A stretch of 64,000 bases of DNA from the NCBI GenBank assembly GCA_963854735.1, contig OY978099.1:1488001-1552000 (forward strand). Direction: 5' to 3'. This document shows, in pieces, positions 11,220 to 22,300 of this stretch. Below the pieces are notes generated by a model. That model had not been told where the DNA came from, searched no databases, and saw only the letters and a list, made by a program, of their open reading frames with translations. This DNA comes from Marvania coccoides. Its lineage: Eukaryota; Chlorophyta; Trebouxiophyceae; Chlorellales; Chlorellaceae. The number at the start of each line of letters is the position of its first letter. The first letter of the stretch is position 1. A program made the position numbers and the translations under genes.

Positions 11220-12404
11220 ATGTTTCTCTCCTCTCTGACTGTCAATGACACATTTTTATATCATTTAAAACCATCAATGTTGCCCACGTTGATCAAGCGC
11301 TGCACGCCGCTGGCGTTTCTCCCTGCTGCAGCTTGCCCACAATTTCTTAGCCTGGTTGCGTTTCGAGGGCCTCCCACTCCTGCAGGCGATGCCAGTCGCC
11401 CCGCACTGCTCCCGGCAGACCGTCGCCGGCGCGGCGTGCGTGCGTTCTCCCGCAAGCGAAATATTTTTCTGGACCCCGCTGAACGGGACGACAACATGAA
11501 CAGCCTGGCGGTGAGACGCCCGGACGCTCAACTGCATGCCCATAGACAGCTATTCTAATGAGCCATTTATTTAACACTTAAAACTGCGCAGGGGCTGTTT
11601 GACAGCAGTCGCTTCAACGACGACGACGATGAGGAACAAGAGAGCGGCAGCAGCGTGGGAACCATGCAGCGAGAAGATGAGGAAGAGGAGGAGGACGAGG
11701 AGGAGGACGAGACCTTTGTTTCCACCTCTGCCTCCCCCGCCAAGCTCCCGCCCGCTCGAAACGTCAAAGTCCGCACTGCCGAGTTCATCAAAAGCAGCGT
11801 GGAGGTCAAAGCCTGCCCTTTGGCGCGGTTTCCCGAGTTTGCGGTCATCGGGCGGTCCAACGTGGGCAAGTCGTCGCTCATCAACATGCTGACTGGGCGA
11901 AATGCGCTGGCCATGGTGTCAAAAACACCGGGCAAAACCCGGTGCATAAATCATTTTTTAATCAACAAATCGTGGTACCTGGTGGACTTGCCAGGGTACG
12001 GGTACGCAAAGACCAGCAAGGACAACGTGCTGGGGTGGAACAAGTTCACGCGCGATTACTTTTTGGAGCGGGAAACGCTGGCGTCGGTGATGCTATTGGT
12101 GGACGCCAGCATCCCCCCGCAGAACCTGGACGTGGCGTGCGCCAACTGGCTGGGAGAGGCGGAGGTGCCGTACTCGATTGTGTACACCAAAGTGGATAAA
12201 AAGAAGAAAGGGGTGCCCGGGGCGGCAGAGAACATCGCTGCGTTCGAGGCCAAGCTGCTGGAGAGCTGGGAGGAGCTACCGTCGGCGGTGGCCACCTCGT
12301 CGCGGTCGGGGTCGGGCAAGACAGAGCTGCTGTCGCACATTGCGCGGTTGCGAGCGTTGTACAATACAAACCAATCTACAGTGTTGAAAAAAATAGTTAC
12401 TTGA
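11220..12404 (+). CDS. ENGB: EngB/YihA-type GTP-binding protein, organelle-targeted
   Basis: TRAFAC-class GTPase. The bacterial relative assists large ribosomal subunit assembly, and eukaryotic copies act in plastids or mitochondria. Exons are 11220-11510 and 11592-12404 (phase 0), giving 367 residues. A second in-frame ATG at 11277 may be the real start. The first 90 residues are a basic, Ser/Pro/Ala-rich transit-like sequence. An acidic low-complexity linker follows, then the GTPase domain. Its G1 motif is GRSNVGKSSLIN, the TPGKT switch follows, G3 is DLPGYGYA and G4 is TKVDK. All nucleotide-binding residues are present. It lies upstream of DDI1 in the same direction. Confidence 0.9.
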
Positions 12405-12745
12405 TCGAATTTGAAGTATTTTTCTCTTGAATGTTTGTAGTTTATAGTGTGTTGGCTCATGATAGATGCCAAGAGTTTTAAAACGTTGGCTCTCCTTCAT
12501 GCTCGCCAAGGTTGTCCATCGTTGGCCACTGCGCAGCGGCGGCCTCCTGATGAAATGCAGCGAGCTGCCTTCAATGGAGCATCAGGTGACCTTGATCAAG
12601 CGTTAGAGAGCTACCTAGGGCACCTTGTGCGCAGCTCCTGCCAGCGCTGGAGTTCAGCTGAACACAATTTGAATTGGAAACAATGGTTCTTGTTTAAATT
12701 AAATAACCGTCTTCTTTTAGAAACTTAGTATACGCGATAGATAAC
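12405..12745. other. Tandem spacer EngB-DDI1
   Basis: AT-rich ends with a more GC-rich centre (12510-12650). An open stretch there has a protein-like look (MQRAAFNGASGDLDQALESY) but no homologue I recognise and no clear splice sites. I leave it unannotated; it may be 5' UTR of DDI1 or a gene remnant. Confidence 0.4.
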
Positions 12746-14463
12746 ATGCAGCTCACTATTGCCCTGTTCGACGACCGCGTGGTCTCTGTGGAGGTGCGTG
12801 ATCACTTTTGAGATGTTGTTCGGGAGAAGAAAAGGGAACGCAGGCCAATATTGCCTGCTGACTATATTGCCCGCATGAATTCACCCTCCCGCCGAATCGG
12901 GAGGAGCAGCAGGGTATCTTTTCTATAGTCATATAGTCGACGCTGTAAGGTTGTTACACCCACACCTGCAGATCGCTGACGCGGCGGACCTGGCATCCTT
13001 GAAGGCCGTCCTGGAGGCCGAGACCGGCATCGCTGCAGCCCAGCAGCTGCTCATTCACAACGGCAAAGTGCTCGCTGCCTCGGCGTCTCTCACAGCACAA
13101 GGCATCACTCCTGGCGACCTCATCATGCTGGAGAAGGCGCAGCAGGCCCCTACCAGTGGGGCTGGCCCGCCAGGCGGCGCCCTGCCTGGCGGGGCGGATG
13201 CTCAGGCCCTGTTGCAGCACTTTCGCCAGTCGATCTCTCCAGCGCAGCTGGCACAGCTGCCGGCGCCGTTGCGAGAGGCGCTGGAGCGCGGGGACGCGGG
13301 GGCTTTTGCGCGGCTGGTGAACGAGGTGCAGAGTGCGCGGGGGGAGGGGTTTGCCACCAGAGAAGAGGAGATGCGGCTACGTAGGATGGCAGAGGAGGAT
13401 CCCTTCAACATTGAGGTGCAGCAGAAGCTGGAGGAGATCATCCAGAAGCGCAACGTGGTAAGGCATCTTTTTCGCTCTCAAAAACCCTGAAAGAATCGGT
13501 GAAATGTCTCGTTTGCTTTTCTTGGCAGCATTATTTTAGTTTCTATTGCATTTCCCCCGTCTTCATGGGCATATAATTACGAAGCAATTGCAGTCTAATT
13601 CATCATTTTTATTCCCATTTGTCTATGGCTCGGCAGGAGGAGCAGTACAACCAGGCTTACGATCATAATCCAGAGCTGGTGGTGGGCGGCATCAACATGC
13701 TTTACATCGACACAGAAGTCAACGGAATCAAAGTACCCGCCTTCGTAGACTCGGGAGCCGCCATGACCATCATGTCCAAGCAGTGCGCGGAGCGGTGCGG
13801 GCTGCTGCGGCTGCTGGACACGCGGTTCAGAGGAGAGGCGCGCGGCGTCGGAAAAGCCCCCATTCTGGGCCAAATCCACATCGCGCCGCTCAAAGTGGCA
13901 GGCAAGTGACATCTCCATTCTTCACACATCAATAAATCCCAGTTATACCTTGTTTTCTACCTCGTTTTTGTTGATTTAGTGTAACCAATTTTTTTTCTTC
14001 TTGCAATCCGAAAACAGGCAAGCACCTGCCGATCGCCATCAAGGTGATGGAGGACGATAAAATGCCGTTCCTGTTCGGCCTGGACAACCTTCGCCGCCAC
14101 CGCTGCATGATTGATCTGCATGCCAACGTCCTCCGCTTCCCGGAACTTCAAGTCGACCTGCCCTTCCTCGCCGAGCACGAAGCCCCGAAAGCGTTCTTTT
14201 CTTCTAGCGAAGACGCGGAAATTGCCGCGCCGCCCCAGGAAGGCGGCCCAGGGCCTTCAGCAGCAGCGGGAGGAGCTCCGCCGCCGCCGGCAGCCATGCA
14301 GCAGCAGCCGTCCCCGGTGCCTGCGCCCTCGGACGCGGCGTTTGAGGATAAGGTGCAGAGCCTGATGGCGCTTGGGTTCCCCCGGGGGGAGTGTGAGGGG
14401 GCGCTGCGGATGGCAAATGGCAACCAGGAGCTTGCTGCGTCCATTCTGTTTGGCGGGATGTGA
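12746..14463 (+). CDS. DDI1: DDI1-type ubiquitin shuttle with retroviral-like aspartic protease
   Basis: Ubiquitin receptor/protease that brings or cleaves polyubiquitylated substrates for the proteasome. Exons are 12746-12793, 12972-13457, 13637-13901 and 14018-14463, giving 414 residues. Residues 1-75 form a ubiquitin-like domain. The dimeric protease domain holds the catalytic FVDSGAAMTIMS motif (Asp near residue 215) and continues through LFGLDNLRRHRCMIDL. The last 40 residues are a UBA domain (LMALGFPRGECEGALRMANG). Intron 3 begins GCAAGT after CAG. The reading frame works only with this GC-AG site, which restores KVAGKHLPIAIK. All three canonical domains are intact. No gene partner is implied by position. 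Confidence 0.95.
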
Positions 14464-14794
14464 TGGTGCTTGAATAGTGAACGATAATAATGAAATGAAT
14501 GAATGCTGCTCTCTTTTTTTGCAAGTTAACCTTCTTGGAGAAAACGCGTGCCCAAGAAAGGAAAAGCTCATGGTGGCTTCTACAGCAATTGGCCTTGAAA
14601 TTCTTGCCTTGTTTTGCAGATTATCATTCGGTAATTTTTTCTGAGACTCTGAGCTACTATTTAAGCCCAGAACCTGCTTCATTTGCTACAAGACACTACT
14701 GCTGGCACTTTTCACCACCCCCAAAACTCAATTTTAACAGCAGAGCCCCTAAACCCAAATCCAAACAGCCATAACTCTCCAAACTCCTGTTTAA
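14464..14794. other. Tandem spacer DDI1 - peroxiredoxin-like gene
   Basis: 331 bases holding the DDI1 3' UTR and the next promoter. TATTTAAG at about 14658 could be a weak TATA element, 130 bases before the next ATG. Open frames on both strands have no recognisable features. Confidence 0.4.
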
Positions 14795-15679
14795 ATGGCA
14801 CAGTCTAAAGGAGTAGCTAGCTGCTGGGGCATGTTCTCGAAGGTCACGCCAGGAGCCGATAGCTCTGAGACCAAGCTGCGCCCAGGCATCGCCCTGCCCC
14901 ACGCAGCCCTGCCCACGACAGGCAAGAACCCTCCCAAAAACTTTGTACTTTCTGGCAGCCGCTTTACTTCGTACATTTCATCTTGAGAATGCCACCGCCC
15001 TCCCGTCGCATTTAACTTGCAGTTTGAACGCTTTTTGCCTGAACACACGTTTGCAGAGGGTGGTCGCATCGAGATTGGTGCCCCCACTGGTCGCTGGCAG
15101 ATGATCATCGTGTGCCGTGGCAAACACGACCCCCTTGACCTCACCTACCTCGCTGCCTGCCAGCACCTCATGCCGGAGTTCGAGGAGCTCAACGTGGACG
15201 TGGTGGCGGTCTCAGCTGACACGAGGCGAGTTGCATGCACTGCGCCTAACATTTTGAGTTTACTTCCTCAGAAAATGGAAACCAATTTCTGTCTCTACCC
15301 CCCCCCCCCCCCCCCCCAAAATGCAACAAATATCTTCAATTAATGCAGGAACAAGGCCTGCTCCTTCGTCGACGACCTTCGCGGCGCGGTGCTGGCCGTC
15401 TCCACTGAGACCAAGGCTGGCCGCATCCATTTCAAGGTGGCCTACGGCCTCAACGAGGAGCAGATGCGGCGCTGGGGGCTCTACATCAGCCGCCCCCTCT
15501 CCCCCGACGAGGCCATCAACCTGTACCCCGAGCCTGCGCTGTTTTTGGTGAACCCTGCAGGGCTGTTGCACGTCGTCGTTTACTCCAATGCCAGCTTTGC
15601 CCGCCCCGACCTGAAACAGATCGTGCAGGGCATCAAGTACATCCAGGACCAGAAGATGCCCATCAGGGGCACCTACTGA
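14795..15679 (+). CDS. AhpC/TSA peroxiredoxin-like protein lacking the catalytic cysteine motif
   Basis: Thioredoxin-fold protein of the AhpC/TSA family. Exons are 14795-14944, 15023-15225 and 15349-15679, giving 227 residues. Fold landmarks are intact: LRPGIALPHAALPTT near the start, then GRWQMIIVCRGKH, EFEELNVDVVAVSADT, and at the end WGLYISRPLS and EPALFLVNPAGLLH. In active relatives the loop after RGKH is Cys-Pro-x-Cys. Here it reads DPLD, so both cysteines are Asp. A cysteine five positions earlier and another in the following helix could be substitutes. Peroxidase activity is therefore doubtful; a regulatory or structural role is possible. Intron 2 is GC-AG (GAG|GCGAGT) and contains a run of 20 C (15298-15317). 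Confidence 0.8.
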
Positions 15680-15994
15680 ATGAGGAGAAGGAGTAAAAAC
15701 GAATGGGAACCTGCAGCAGGGCCTCCCCTCCTTTTTTATGGATGAGAACAGTCGAGACAGCATTCAAACCGAAACAGAAACTCCTTCTTTCCATTTCAAG
15801 ATCTTGACGTGTATGGTAGCCTTCATACCCAACACACCCATTACTTGACCTGGACTCCCGTTTTGATCTTTGCGCATGAACCCATCTTCTCCTTTCTTCA
15901 ATCCACCGTGTTGACATGTTCTTTTGTAAACCCCCCCACCCCCCACTCACCCCCACAAACTATAATCAAAACGTTCATTTATGTTACACGTATC
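15680..15994. other. Convergent 3' spacer
   Basis: 315 bases between the peroxiredoxin-like gene and THOC5, which converge. AT-rich with a C-rich patch at 15930-15955. No gene seen. Confidence 0.5.
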
Positions 15995-17284
15995 CTACTG
16001 CTTACTAGCTGCCTCCACCAGCTTTTCAACCACCGCCGCTGCCCGCCGCTCTTGCTGGTACCGCTGCACCGCCGCTGCGCCCTCCGCGCCGCCTCTCGCC
16101 GCCAACGCCGGCGGCAGTAGATCCACCCCAGCCACCCGCTGCGCCCAAGCACATGCCTTTCCAGGCAGCGCCGCCACGTCAGCTCCTGCTGCCGGCGGCA
16201 CCGCTGCCGCCTCCTCTTCTCCAAATAAAACGTCCAAGCACGCCTGCTGCGCCTCGCTGCCGCCCTCTACAGTCACCAGGTGTAACGCAGGGGCGTAGTG
16301 AAAGGCAGCGATCAGTTTAGCAGGCGCCTTGTCTCCCGCAGCGTGAATCGAAGCGCAGACGGTGAGAGGAAACACGGCAGCGGCTGCTGCTGTGCCCCCT
16401 TCACCCGCGTCCTTCGCCACCTCCTCCACTGCCTTGGCCATCGCCGCTTCAAACACGCCGGCAGGGGCGCTGGGGCTGCGCAGCATCGTGCGTTGAATTT
16501 GCTTCTGCAGTGTCGCTGCTTGCTTGCCGCCGATCGTCACTTGCAATGGCGCCTTTCCATCCGCTGCCGTTGCTGCCGCTGCTGCCGCCGCAGCCCGGAG
16601 ATGGGTGTACAGCATGTACAGCGGCGCTGGGAGCAGCCCAGCCAGTCGATCCAGCTCCCCGCCAAAGTCTACTTCAATTTCGTACTGCTTCTGGACCTTC
16701 ACGGCTGCCGCCCGCATCTTCGAGATCTCCGAGTCCAGCCCCGACAGCGCGCTGCGTCGCCCCGCCACCTCAGCGGCCAGGGAGTCTCGCCGTGCCTTCA
16801 ACGCCTCCAGCTCTTGCAGAGTATCCCGTCGGAAGTCTAGCTCGTGCTGCAGACGGCTGAGCATGACGGCGTGCGGTTCTGCGGCGGCGTCTGCGGTGCC
16901 AGCAGCAGCGGTCGGGGCAGCGGGGCGGCGGGCTTTGTACTCCTCTAAAGAAAGAAGCTCCAGGGTGCCGTCGGGATAGGCCGACTTGAAGGCCATGCAG
17001 GAGCGGATCTCCTTCTCGTAGTGGTGCTTCTCGTATAGCAGGCTCTGCAGCTGCAGCGAGGACTGGTCGAGCTGGGCCTTGGCGTCGGCGGTGGTCGCCC
17101 GCAGCGCCTCGGAGTCCTCGCACATCTCCCGGTGGACGCGCTTGAGCTTGATGATGGTTGAACAGCCGGCAGACAGCTTGGCGCGCAGCTCTGCGACCGG
17201 CAACGAGGAGGACTGTTCCAGGCATTCTGCAAGTAAACCATCGAGCTCGCGGGGCAGGTCCGGCTCCCCCACATCCGAGTCCAT
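15995..17284 (-). CDS. THOC5: THO complex subunit 5 (THOC5/FMIP)
   Basis: Component of the THO/TREX complex, which couples transcription to mRNA export in the nucleus. Single exon, 429 residues, shorter than animal THOC5 but typical of compact algal versions. The N-terminal third is the coiled-coil family signature. It includes RAKLSAGCSTIIKLKRVHRE, then LLYEKHHYEKEIRSCMAFKS, then LELLSLEEYKA. A second helical block, LQHELDFRRDTLQELEALKA, continues the coiled coil to about residue 220. The C-terminal half is Ala-rich and more divergent, with LPAPLYMLYTHLRAA as a conserved helix. It shares a 287-base divergent promoter with LETM1. Confidence 0.9.
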   Translation of the reverse strand: MDSDVGEPDLPRELDGLLAECLEQSSSLPVAELRAKLSAGCSTIIKLKRVHREMCEDSEALRATTADAKAQLDQSSLQLQSLLYEKHHYEKEIRSCMAFKSAYPDGTLELLSLEEYKARRPAAPTAAAGTADAAAEPHAVMLSRLQHELDFRRDTLQELEALKARRDSLAAEVAGRRSALSGLDSEISKMRAAAVKVQKQYEIEVDFGGELDRLAGLLPAPLYMLYTHLRAAAAAAAATAADGKAPLQVTIGGKQAATLQKQIQRTMLRSPSAPAGVFEAAMAKAVEEVAKDAGEGGTAAAAAVFPLTVCASIHAAGDKAPAKLIAAFHYAPALHLVTVEGGSEAQQACLDVLFGEEEAAAVPPAAGADVAALPGKACAWAQRVAGVDLLPPALAARGGAEGAAAVQRYQQERRAAAVVEKLVEAASKQ

Positions 17285-17590
17285 CGCGATGATACGGCCC
17301 CTTCTTTTATTTTTTCTTTAATATTTTTTAGTCTGACATGTTGATATCTCCTGACCGCTTTATAACACACTTTGTTTTAGTCCATACCCCATAACTGTGC
17401 TACAAATCAACTGGTAGATATGTTTTAAAGCTTCCACCAATCATAATAAAGCACGATCACCCTGTATTCTTGATCTTTTTTATCAATATATTTGTTGAAG
17501 CATCTCTGCCATCTAGTTTATTTCTGAGGGCTGCCACCCTTAAACACACACCCCAAACTCTGCCGCCTTGATTGATCCAATCAGAGCTGC

Positions 17591-17626
17591 ATGCGAGCGC
17601 CTCGCACCTTTTCAGTGACGCGATGA
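17591..17626 (+). promoter_or_regulatory. Possible upstream ORF overlapping the LETM1 start
   Basis: A 12-codon frame including its stop (starts MRAPRTF) whose TGA overlaps the LETM1 start as ATGA. If the transcript begins upstream of 17591 this could throttle LETM1 translation by termination-reinitiation. Seen in sequence; function inferred. Confidence 0.3.
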
Positions 17627-20228
17627 GATCTCGCAAATCAGCTTTGCTGTTTTCAGCGATGCGCGCCTACCGCGCCGCGCTGTCTCTGGATCGACGGGTC
17701 GACGGTCTGGTCCTGCGTGGCGACTCCATCCGGTCTCTGACGGCCCTTGCCTCCCCCGTCAAGGCCCTTTTGGGTGGGACGGCGGCAGAAGCCTCAGCGC
17801 CTGCTCGACTGCAGCTGCAGGCGTGGGGGGCAACGCAGCTGCGCTACCGAGGAGGAATTTCCGCCAACCCATCCCTCCGACTACCCTTCCACACCTCGGC
17901 TTGGTATCTCCAGCAAGCAGCGCAGCCCCACAAATCCTCAACCTCTGCTGCAGGGGACCCGCCACTGTCTGCTGGCGCGCACACCCACCCTGTCACAACC
18001 CCCGTAGGTGTTGTGGAGTACGCGGACGCGGAGGAGTGCGACGAAGCGATCGAAGACCTGGAGAGGACGCGCAAGCGGGTGAGGGCACTCTCCCGGCCGG
18101 CCCCTGGCCACGTGCCAGTGGCGCTGCGCGCGAAGCAGCTCGTGACCGCGGCCTACCGCGGCGTGTACGTCACCCTCAAGTTCACGCTCTCCGTGCCTGG
18201 GCGGATGGCGCGGTTTGCGGCGAAGCCTCGCGCCGAGCGGAGAGCCTGTTACTCCCGGTGGTGGGGGATCGTGAAGAAAGAGGCCAAGCACTACTGGCTG
18301 GGGACCAAACTGCTGGGGAAAGACGCGCGCATCGCGTCCCGGCTGGTGTCCAAGGTGCTGGCTGGCAAAACGCTGTCAAGACGGGAGCGGAACCAGCTTA
18401 CTCGCACCACCGCTGATATCTTCCGGCTAGTGCCGATGCTGGTGTTCGTGCTGGTACCCTTCATGGAGCTGCTGCTTCCCGTGGCGCTGAAGCTGTTCCC
18501 CAACATGCTGCCCTCCACCTTTGAGGACAAACTGAAGCGGGAGGAGGAGATGAAGCGGCGGATCTCGGCGCGCCTGGAGGTGGCGCGCTTTCTGCAGGAC
18601 ACCGTGGCGGAGATGGCGGGCGACATCCGCTCGCAAAAGGCGGGCGAGAAGCAGACTTCTGCGGCGGAGCTGTATGAGTTCATGAAGAGGGTGCGGGCGG
18701 GGGACCCCATCGACTCTTCCGAGCTCCTCAAGTTCGCCAAGCTGTTTGACGACGAGCTGACGCTGGACAACCTGGAGCGGGTGCAGCTGGTGAGCCTGTG
18801 CCGGTTCGTGGGCATCCAGCCGTTTGGCACTGACACGTTTTTGAGGGCCCGGCTGCGGAACCACCTGCGGGAGATCAAGGAGGACGACCTGGACATCCAG
18901 AAGGAGGGGCTGGACAGCTTGACGGAGGACGAGCTGCGGCAGGCGTGCCGCGCGCGCGGAATGCGGGCGCCTTTTGGCGAAGGCGCCGCTGCCTTCATGC
19001 GGGAGCAGCTGGCCGAGTGGCTGGACTGGAGCCTCAACCGCTCGCTGTCCTCCTCCATGCTGCTGCTCTCCCGCGCCTTCATGGCCACCGCCCCCATTGG
19101 CGGCAAGAAGGGCCCTGCCGTTGCTGACGTGTCCTCCATCAGAGAGACGCTGTCAGTGATGCCAGACGAGGCGGTGGAGGACGTGGAGCTGTTCGCCACC
19201 ACCGACGAGGACAAGAAGCACGCCTACGAGCGCAAGCTGGAGATGCTGGAGCGCGAGGAGGAGATGATCAAGGAGGAGGAGGAGGCGGCGCTGGCGGACG
19301 AAATGCCGTTGACCGCGGGCAGGGCCACCGCGCAGGAGCTGGCAGCGACGGCGGCGGCGGCGGCGGTGGTGCGCGAGGCGGCCGCGAGCTCGTTGGTGGA
19401 TATTTTGGAGCGAGAGTCGCACTCGCAGGAAGAGCGGGCGGCGAAAGAGGCCCACGCCAAGGAACGGCGCATGCGCCAAGTGCTCCAGTGAGTTTCAAGT
19501 TTATATTTTCGTGTTTTCTTCCATTTGCTTTAAAACCAAAACCAGTGCATACATTTGCATCAATTGTGCTGGAATTGCCATCTTCTCATGTGCTTTTGTT
19601 TCTTTTCCTTCTCTTGCAGCGCCCTCGCCGCGCTGGCCACCTCCAGCGGCGTCATCGCCGAGCGCGAGGCCTTCATGGACCTGGTAGAGAAGGAGATCGA
19701 GCGGCTGAACTCTCAGCTTGGCGGGCGGGGCGTGGGCATGGTGTTCCAGCGCGGCCACCTGGCTGTGGACAGGTCCAAGCTGGAGGCAGCGCTGGGGCAG
19801 AAGCGCCTGGAGGAACGCGTGTCCAGCATCCTGAAGCGCGTCGAAAAGGAGTTGGACGATGCCGACACCCAAATTGGCAGCAAACTGAGGGTGCTGGACC
19901 TGGACAACGACGGAGTGGTGGGTTACTTTATTGCTTTTTGTATTAAAACCGCGTAATTTCATTGTATTGTGCTTCCCAATATTGAGGAAACTCGTTTTTA
20001 ACTATAATTTTTATGTTGATCCCTTCCCTCTATCTCCAGATTTCCGTCGAGGAGCTGCGGTCTGCGATGACCTTCTTGCGGCAGCAGATGGGCGAGGAGG
20101 ATCTGCGCATGATGCTGGAATCCCTGGCTGCCGCGGCCCCTGCTGGCACCACCGGCGGCATCAACGTGGCCAAGCTCATGGAGCTGGCGCTGCACCAGCC
20201 TGGCGACAAGGAGGACGATTACTCTTGA
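17623..20228 (+). CDS. LETM1: LETM1-family mitochondrial inner-membrane protein with EF-hand
   Basis: Mitochondrial inner-membrane protein involved in K+/H+ (or Ca2+/H+) exchange and in mitochondrial ribosome binding. Exons are 17623-19487, 19620-19917 and 20040-20228, giving 783 residues from the first in-frame ATG. The frame is open further upstream but without an ATG. The N-terminus is an Arg/Ser/Ala-rich presequence. The LETM1 core runs from WWGIVKKEAKHYWLGTKLL through one membrane segment (LVPMLVFVLVPFMELLLPVA). A ribosome-binding-like domain with SLTEDELRQACRARGMRAPF follows, then long coiled coils. An EF-hand loop, DLDNDGVISVEE, is split exactly by intron 2 and keeps all calcium ligands. 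Both introns are GT-AG. Confidence 0.93.
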
Positions 20229-20538
20229 AACCACCATTTAATGCTACCCTTTGAACCAATATTATATTTCTTTTGGGATTTTGCTCTTTTTTGCTTCGCT
20301 TTGCTTTCATGTGTTACGGATTTTCACCTCGGGTAAATTAAATGGAAAAATGGGAAAGAGGGAGAGGGAGAAAAATATCGCTAAGGGGAGTAGAGCAGGA
20401 AAAAGGGGCGTAAAAAAATGCTCTAGTTCGCAAATGAAAAATGGCAATAAGATAATGAGTTTGGTGATGGTTGGTTGGCGCAAATAATTCACTGTCATAC
20501 GTAATTACTAGTATCCATTCGATTATCCTCGCAGAATT
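20229..20538. other. Convergent 3' spacer LETM1 / Nudix gene
   Basis: AT-rich 310 bases with purine-rich patches (20360-20400). No gene, repeat or RNA recognised. Confidence 0.5.
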
Positions 20539-21781
20539 TCAAACCATCCGGTCTTTCTGTGACGTGGTGGTTGCTGTTTTCATCGACATTTCGTCGGTGT
20601 CTCGCGAAAAGTGCGACAGCTGCGAGGAGGACGATGACCGCTCCGCCTTCTCAGCCTCTGCCACCGCCTTCCTTCCTGCGTCAGCACGGAACTCCGACAG
20701 GGCATTCGCATACTCCTTGGCTGCCCGCTGGATGTCCTGCGTATTGTTTTATAGTCGTTAGTTAATAAATAAAAAGGGCTTTTGGAAAGAAAGAAAAGAC
20801 AATCAATTTCATGTTAAATTGAAATAAACTACTTGCCATTTGGTTCATAGCGAAAATCACGTCGGTGGTGGCAGAATCCGAACGGAACTTGATAATTTCG
20901 TACCCATCGTGCATCGCTGATGATGCATTGTTGCCTTCAGACGCCTCTACCCTTTGAGACCGCCCACAAGAGTGAGATTTGAGATGCAGCAGTTGAGGCG
21001 GCGGCATGGGCACCGTCCAGATCCTTCCGCGCCCCCCAGCGTGAGCCTCAGTCGACTCCAGCAGAACAGGCGCAATTCGCATCCCCATAGCGAATGTTAG
21101 CAGCCTGGCGTCGATGGTGCACCCTGCATTGTTTTTCATGTCAACCAACCAGCTCAAGAGGCCGTCCCAGGGCGCCAATTCTGTACAATCATCGTCTGCG
21201 GAGTGCCCTGTCAGCCTACGCCGCGGCGATCTGTTGAGGCGATCCTCAAGATCGACCGAGAGGAATGCCAGCTGCGTGTTGGAAGAGGTGACGTTGGGGT
21301 CGTTGTAGCAGACTGGCATCATGTCGAGAATGTGCCCGCAGAAGCCAGTCTTTTCAGTGCTGCGAAGACGAAATAAAGAATAAGAATTGGTTGTCATAAA
21401 ATTGTGGAAGCTCGAAATTATAAGCGGTTTAAATGAAATTCACACGTACAGCTCCCGCAGCGCCGCAGAGGCGGCATCCTCCCCTTCGCTGATGGCGCCA
21501 GTGGGCAGCTCAAGGCAGATGGCATCGATGGCGGGGCGGTAGCGCGCGAGGAGGGCGAGACGGGGCGGCCGATCAGCAGCGAGCACCTTTGATATGATTG
21601 TCACGCTATCGATGCCGCAACTAGAGCGCTTGAGGCGATGACACGACTCGTGGAAGCACTGCCGCCCGCCGCTGTCCTGCCACTCCCGCAGAGTCAGGGT
21701 AAGGTGGTGGAACCGACGGGGTCCAAAATCCTCGCTGGATCGAATTCGCGAGGCTGTCTGGTCAGCAGAAAATTGATACAT
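20539..21781 (-). CDS. NUDT5-like Nudix hydrolase (ADP-sugar pyrophosphatase family)
   Basis: Family members hydrolyse ADP-ribose and related ADP-sugars. Exon 1 is 21781-21450 and exon 2 starts at 21359. Exon 2 probably ends near 20839, and a third exon lies at about 20720-20539 (its end, SQKDRMV, is clear but the junction is not fixed). The Nudix box spans the first splice: GAISEGEDAASAALREL joined to TEKTGF. Flanks match NUDT5: LALLARYRPAIDAICLELPT before it, and a DPNVTSSNTQLAFLSVDLED block after it. The last Glu of the RExxEE motif is Lys here, at a residue that binds metal in NUDT5, so activity may be altered. It is divergent from NDUFAF7 across about 520 bases. Confidence 0.75.
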
Positions 21782-22300
21782 GCTGGCTAAAGTGATCACT
21801 TTTCAAAACCGAAATGATACAAGGAGTTCAAATTTGAGGAATGAAGGATAATGCACATATACGATGTTGAATTTATTGTTATTAGCTATACAATAATGTC
21901 GTGAGAGACCGCTTCGGCCGAGACTGCGGGGGCCACGTCAGGCAGTGCCATACACATTTATGGCATTTCGTTCTACTCGGTCGGCACTCGTTTCCTCGCA
22001 ATTTTATTATTGAAAAATCCTCGCAAACCAAGTTGTCGCACCTTTTTGCCTGATAAAATGCTGCAATGCGGCATTACCACAAAATGCGCTAATGAAATGC
22101 AATTTATGCTGCTCGACTGAATTTTTTACGGCCTTATCAATTTCAAACATTAATCGAATGGCCAATAATTGCGAACAGTAGAGCGCCTCTGATATAGTGG
22201 AAATTTTGAAAAATGTCAGCTTTTCAAAAACCACCAGCACCCTCCATTTCAGGCTAAACACTATCTATTATTTTTTATTTTATTAATAATTTGAATCAAA
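21782..22300. promoter_or_regulatory. Divergent promoter region, Nudix gene / NDUFAF7
   Basis: 519 bases, AT-rich except 21900-21945. The minus strand has an 84-codon open frame (22007-22261) without an ATG start. Its base composition is unlike the genes here; see findings. Otherwise taken as two back-to-back promoters. Confidence 0.4.

Noticed and set aside
13906..14017. Ordinary GT-AG splicing for DDI1 intron 3 using GTGACA
   Set aside because: No AG acceptor keeps the protease frame; only the GCAAGT donor at 13902 does.
20762..20838. Continuation of Nudix exon 2 to a stop at 20762
   Set aside because: The stretch is AT-rich and reads like intron (SLFQFNMKLIVFSFFPKALF). A GC-rich downstream exon with a good frame ends at 20539 instead.
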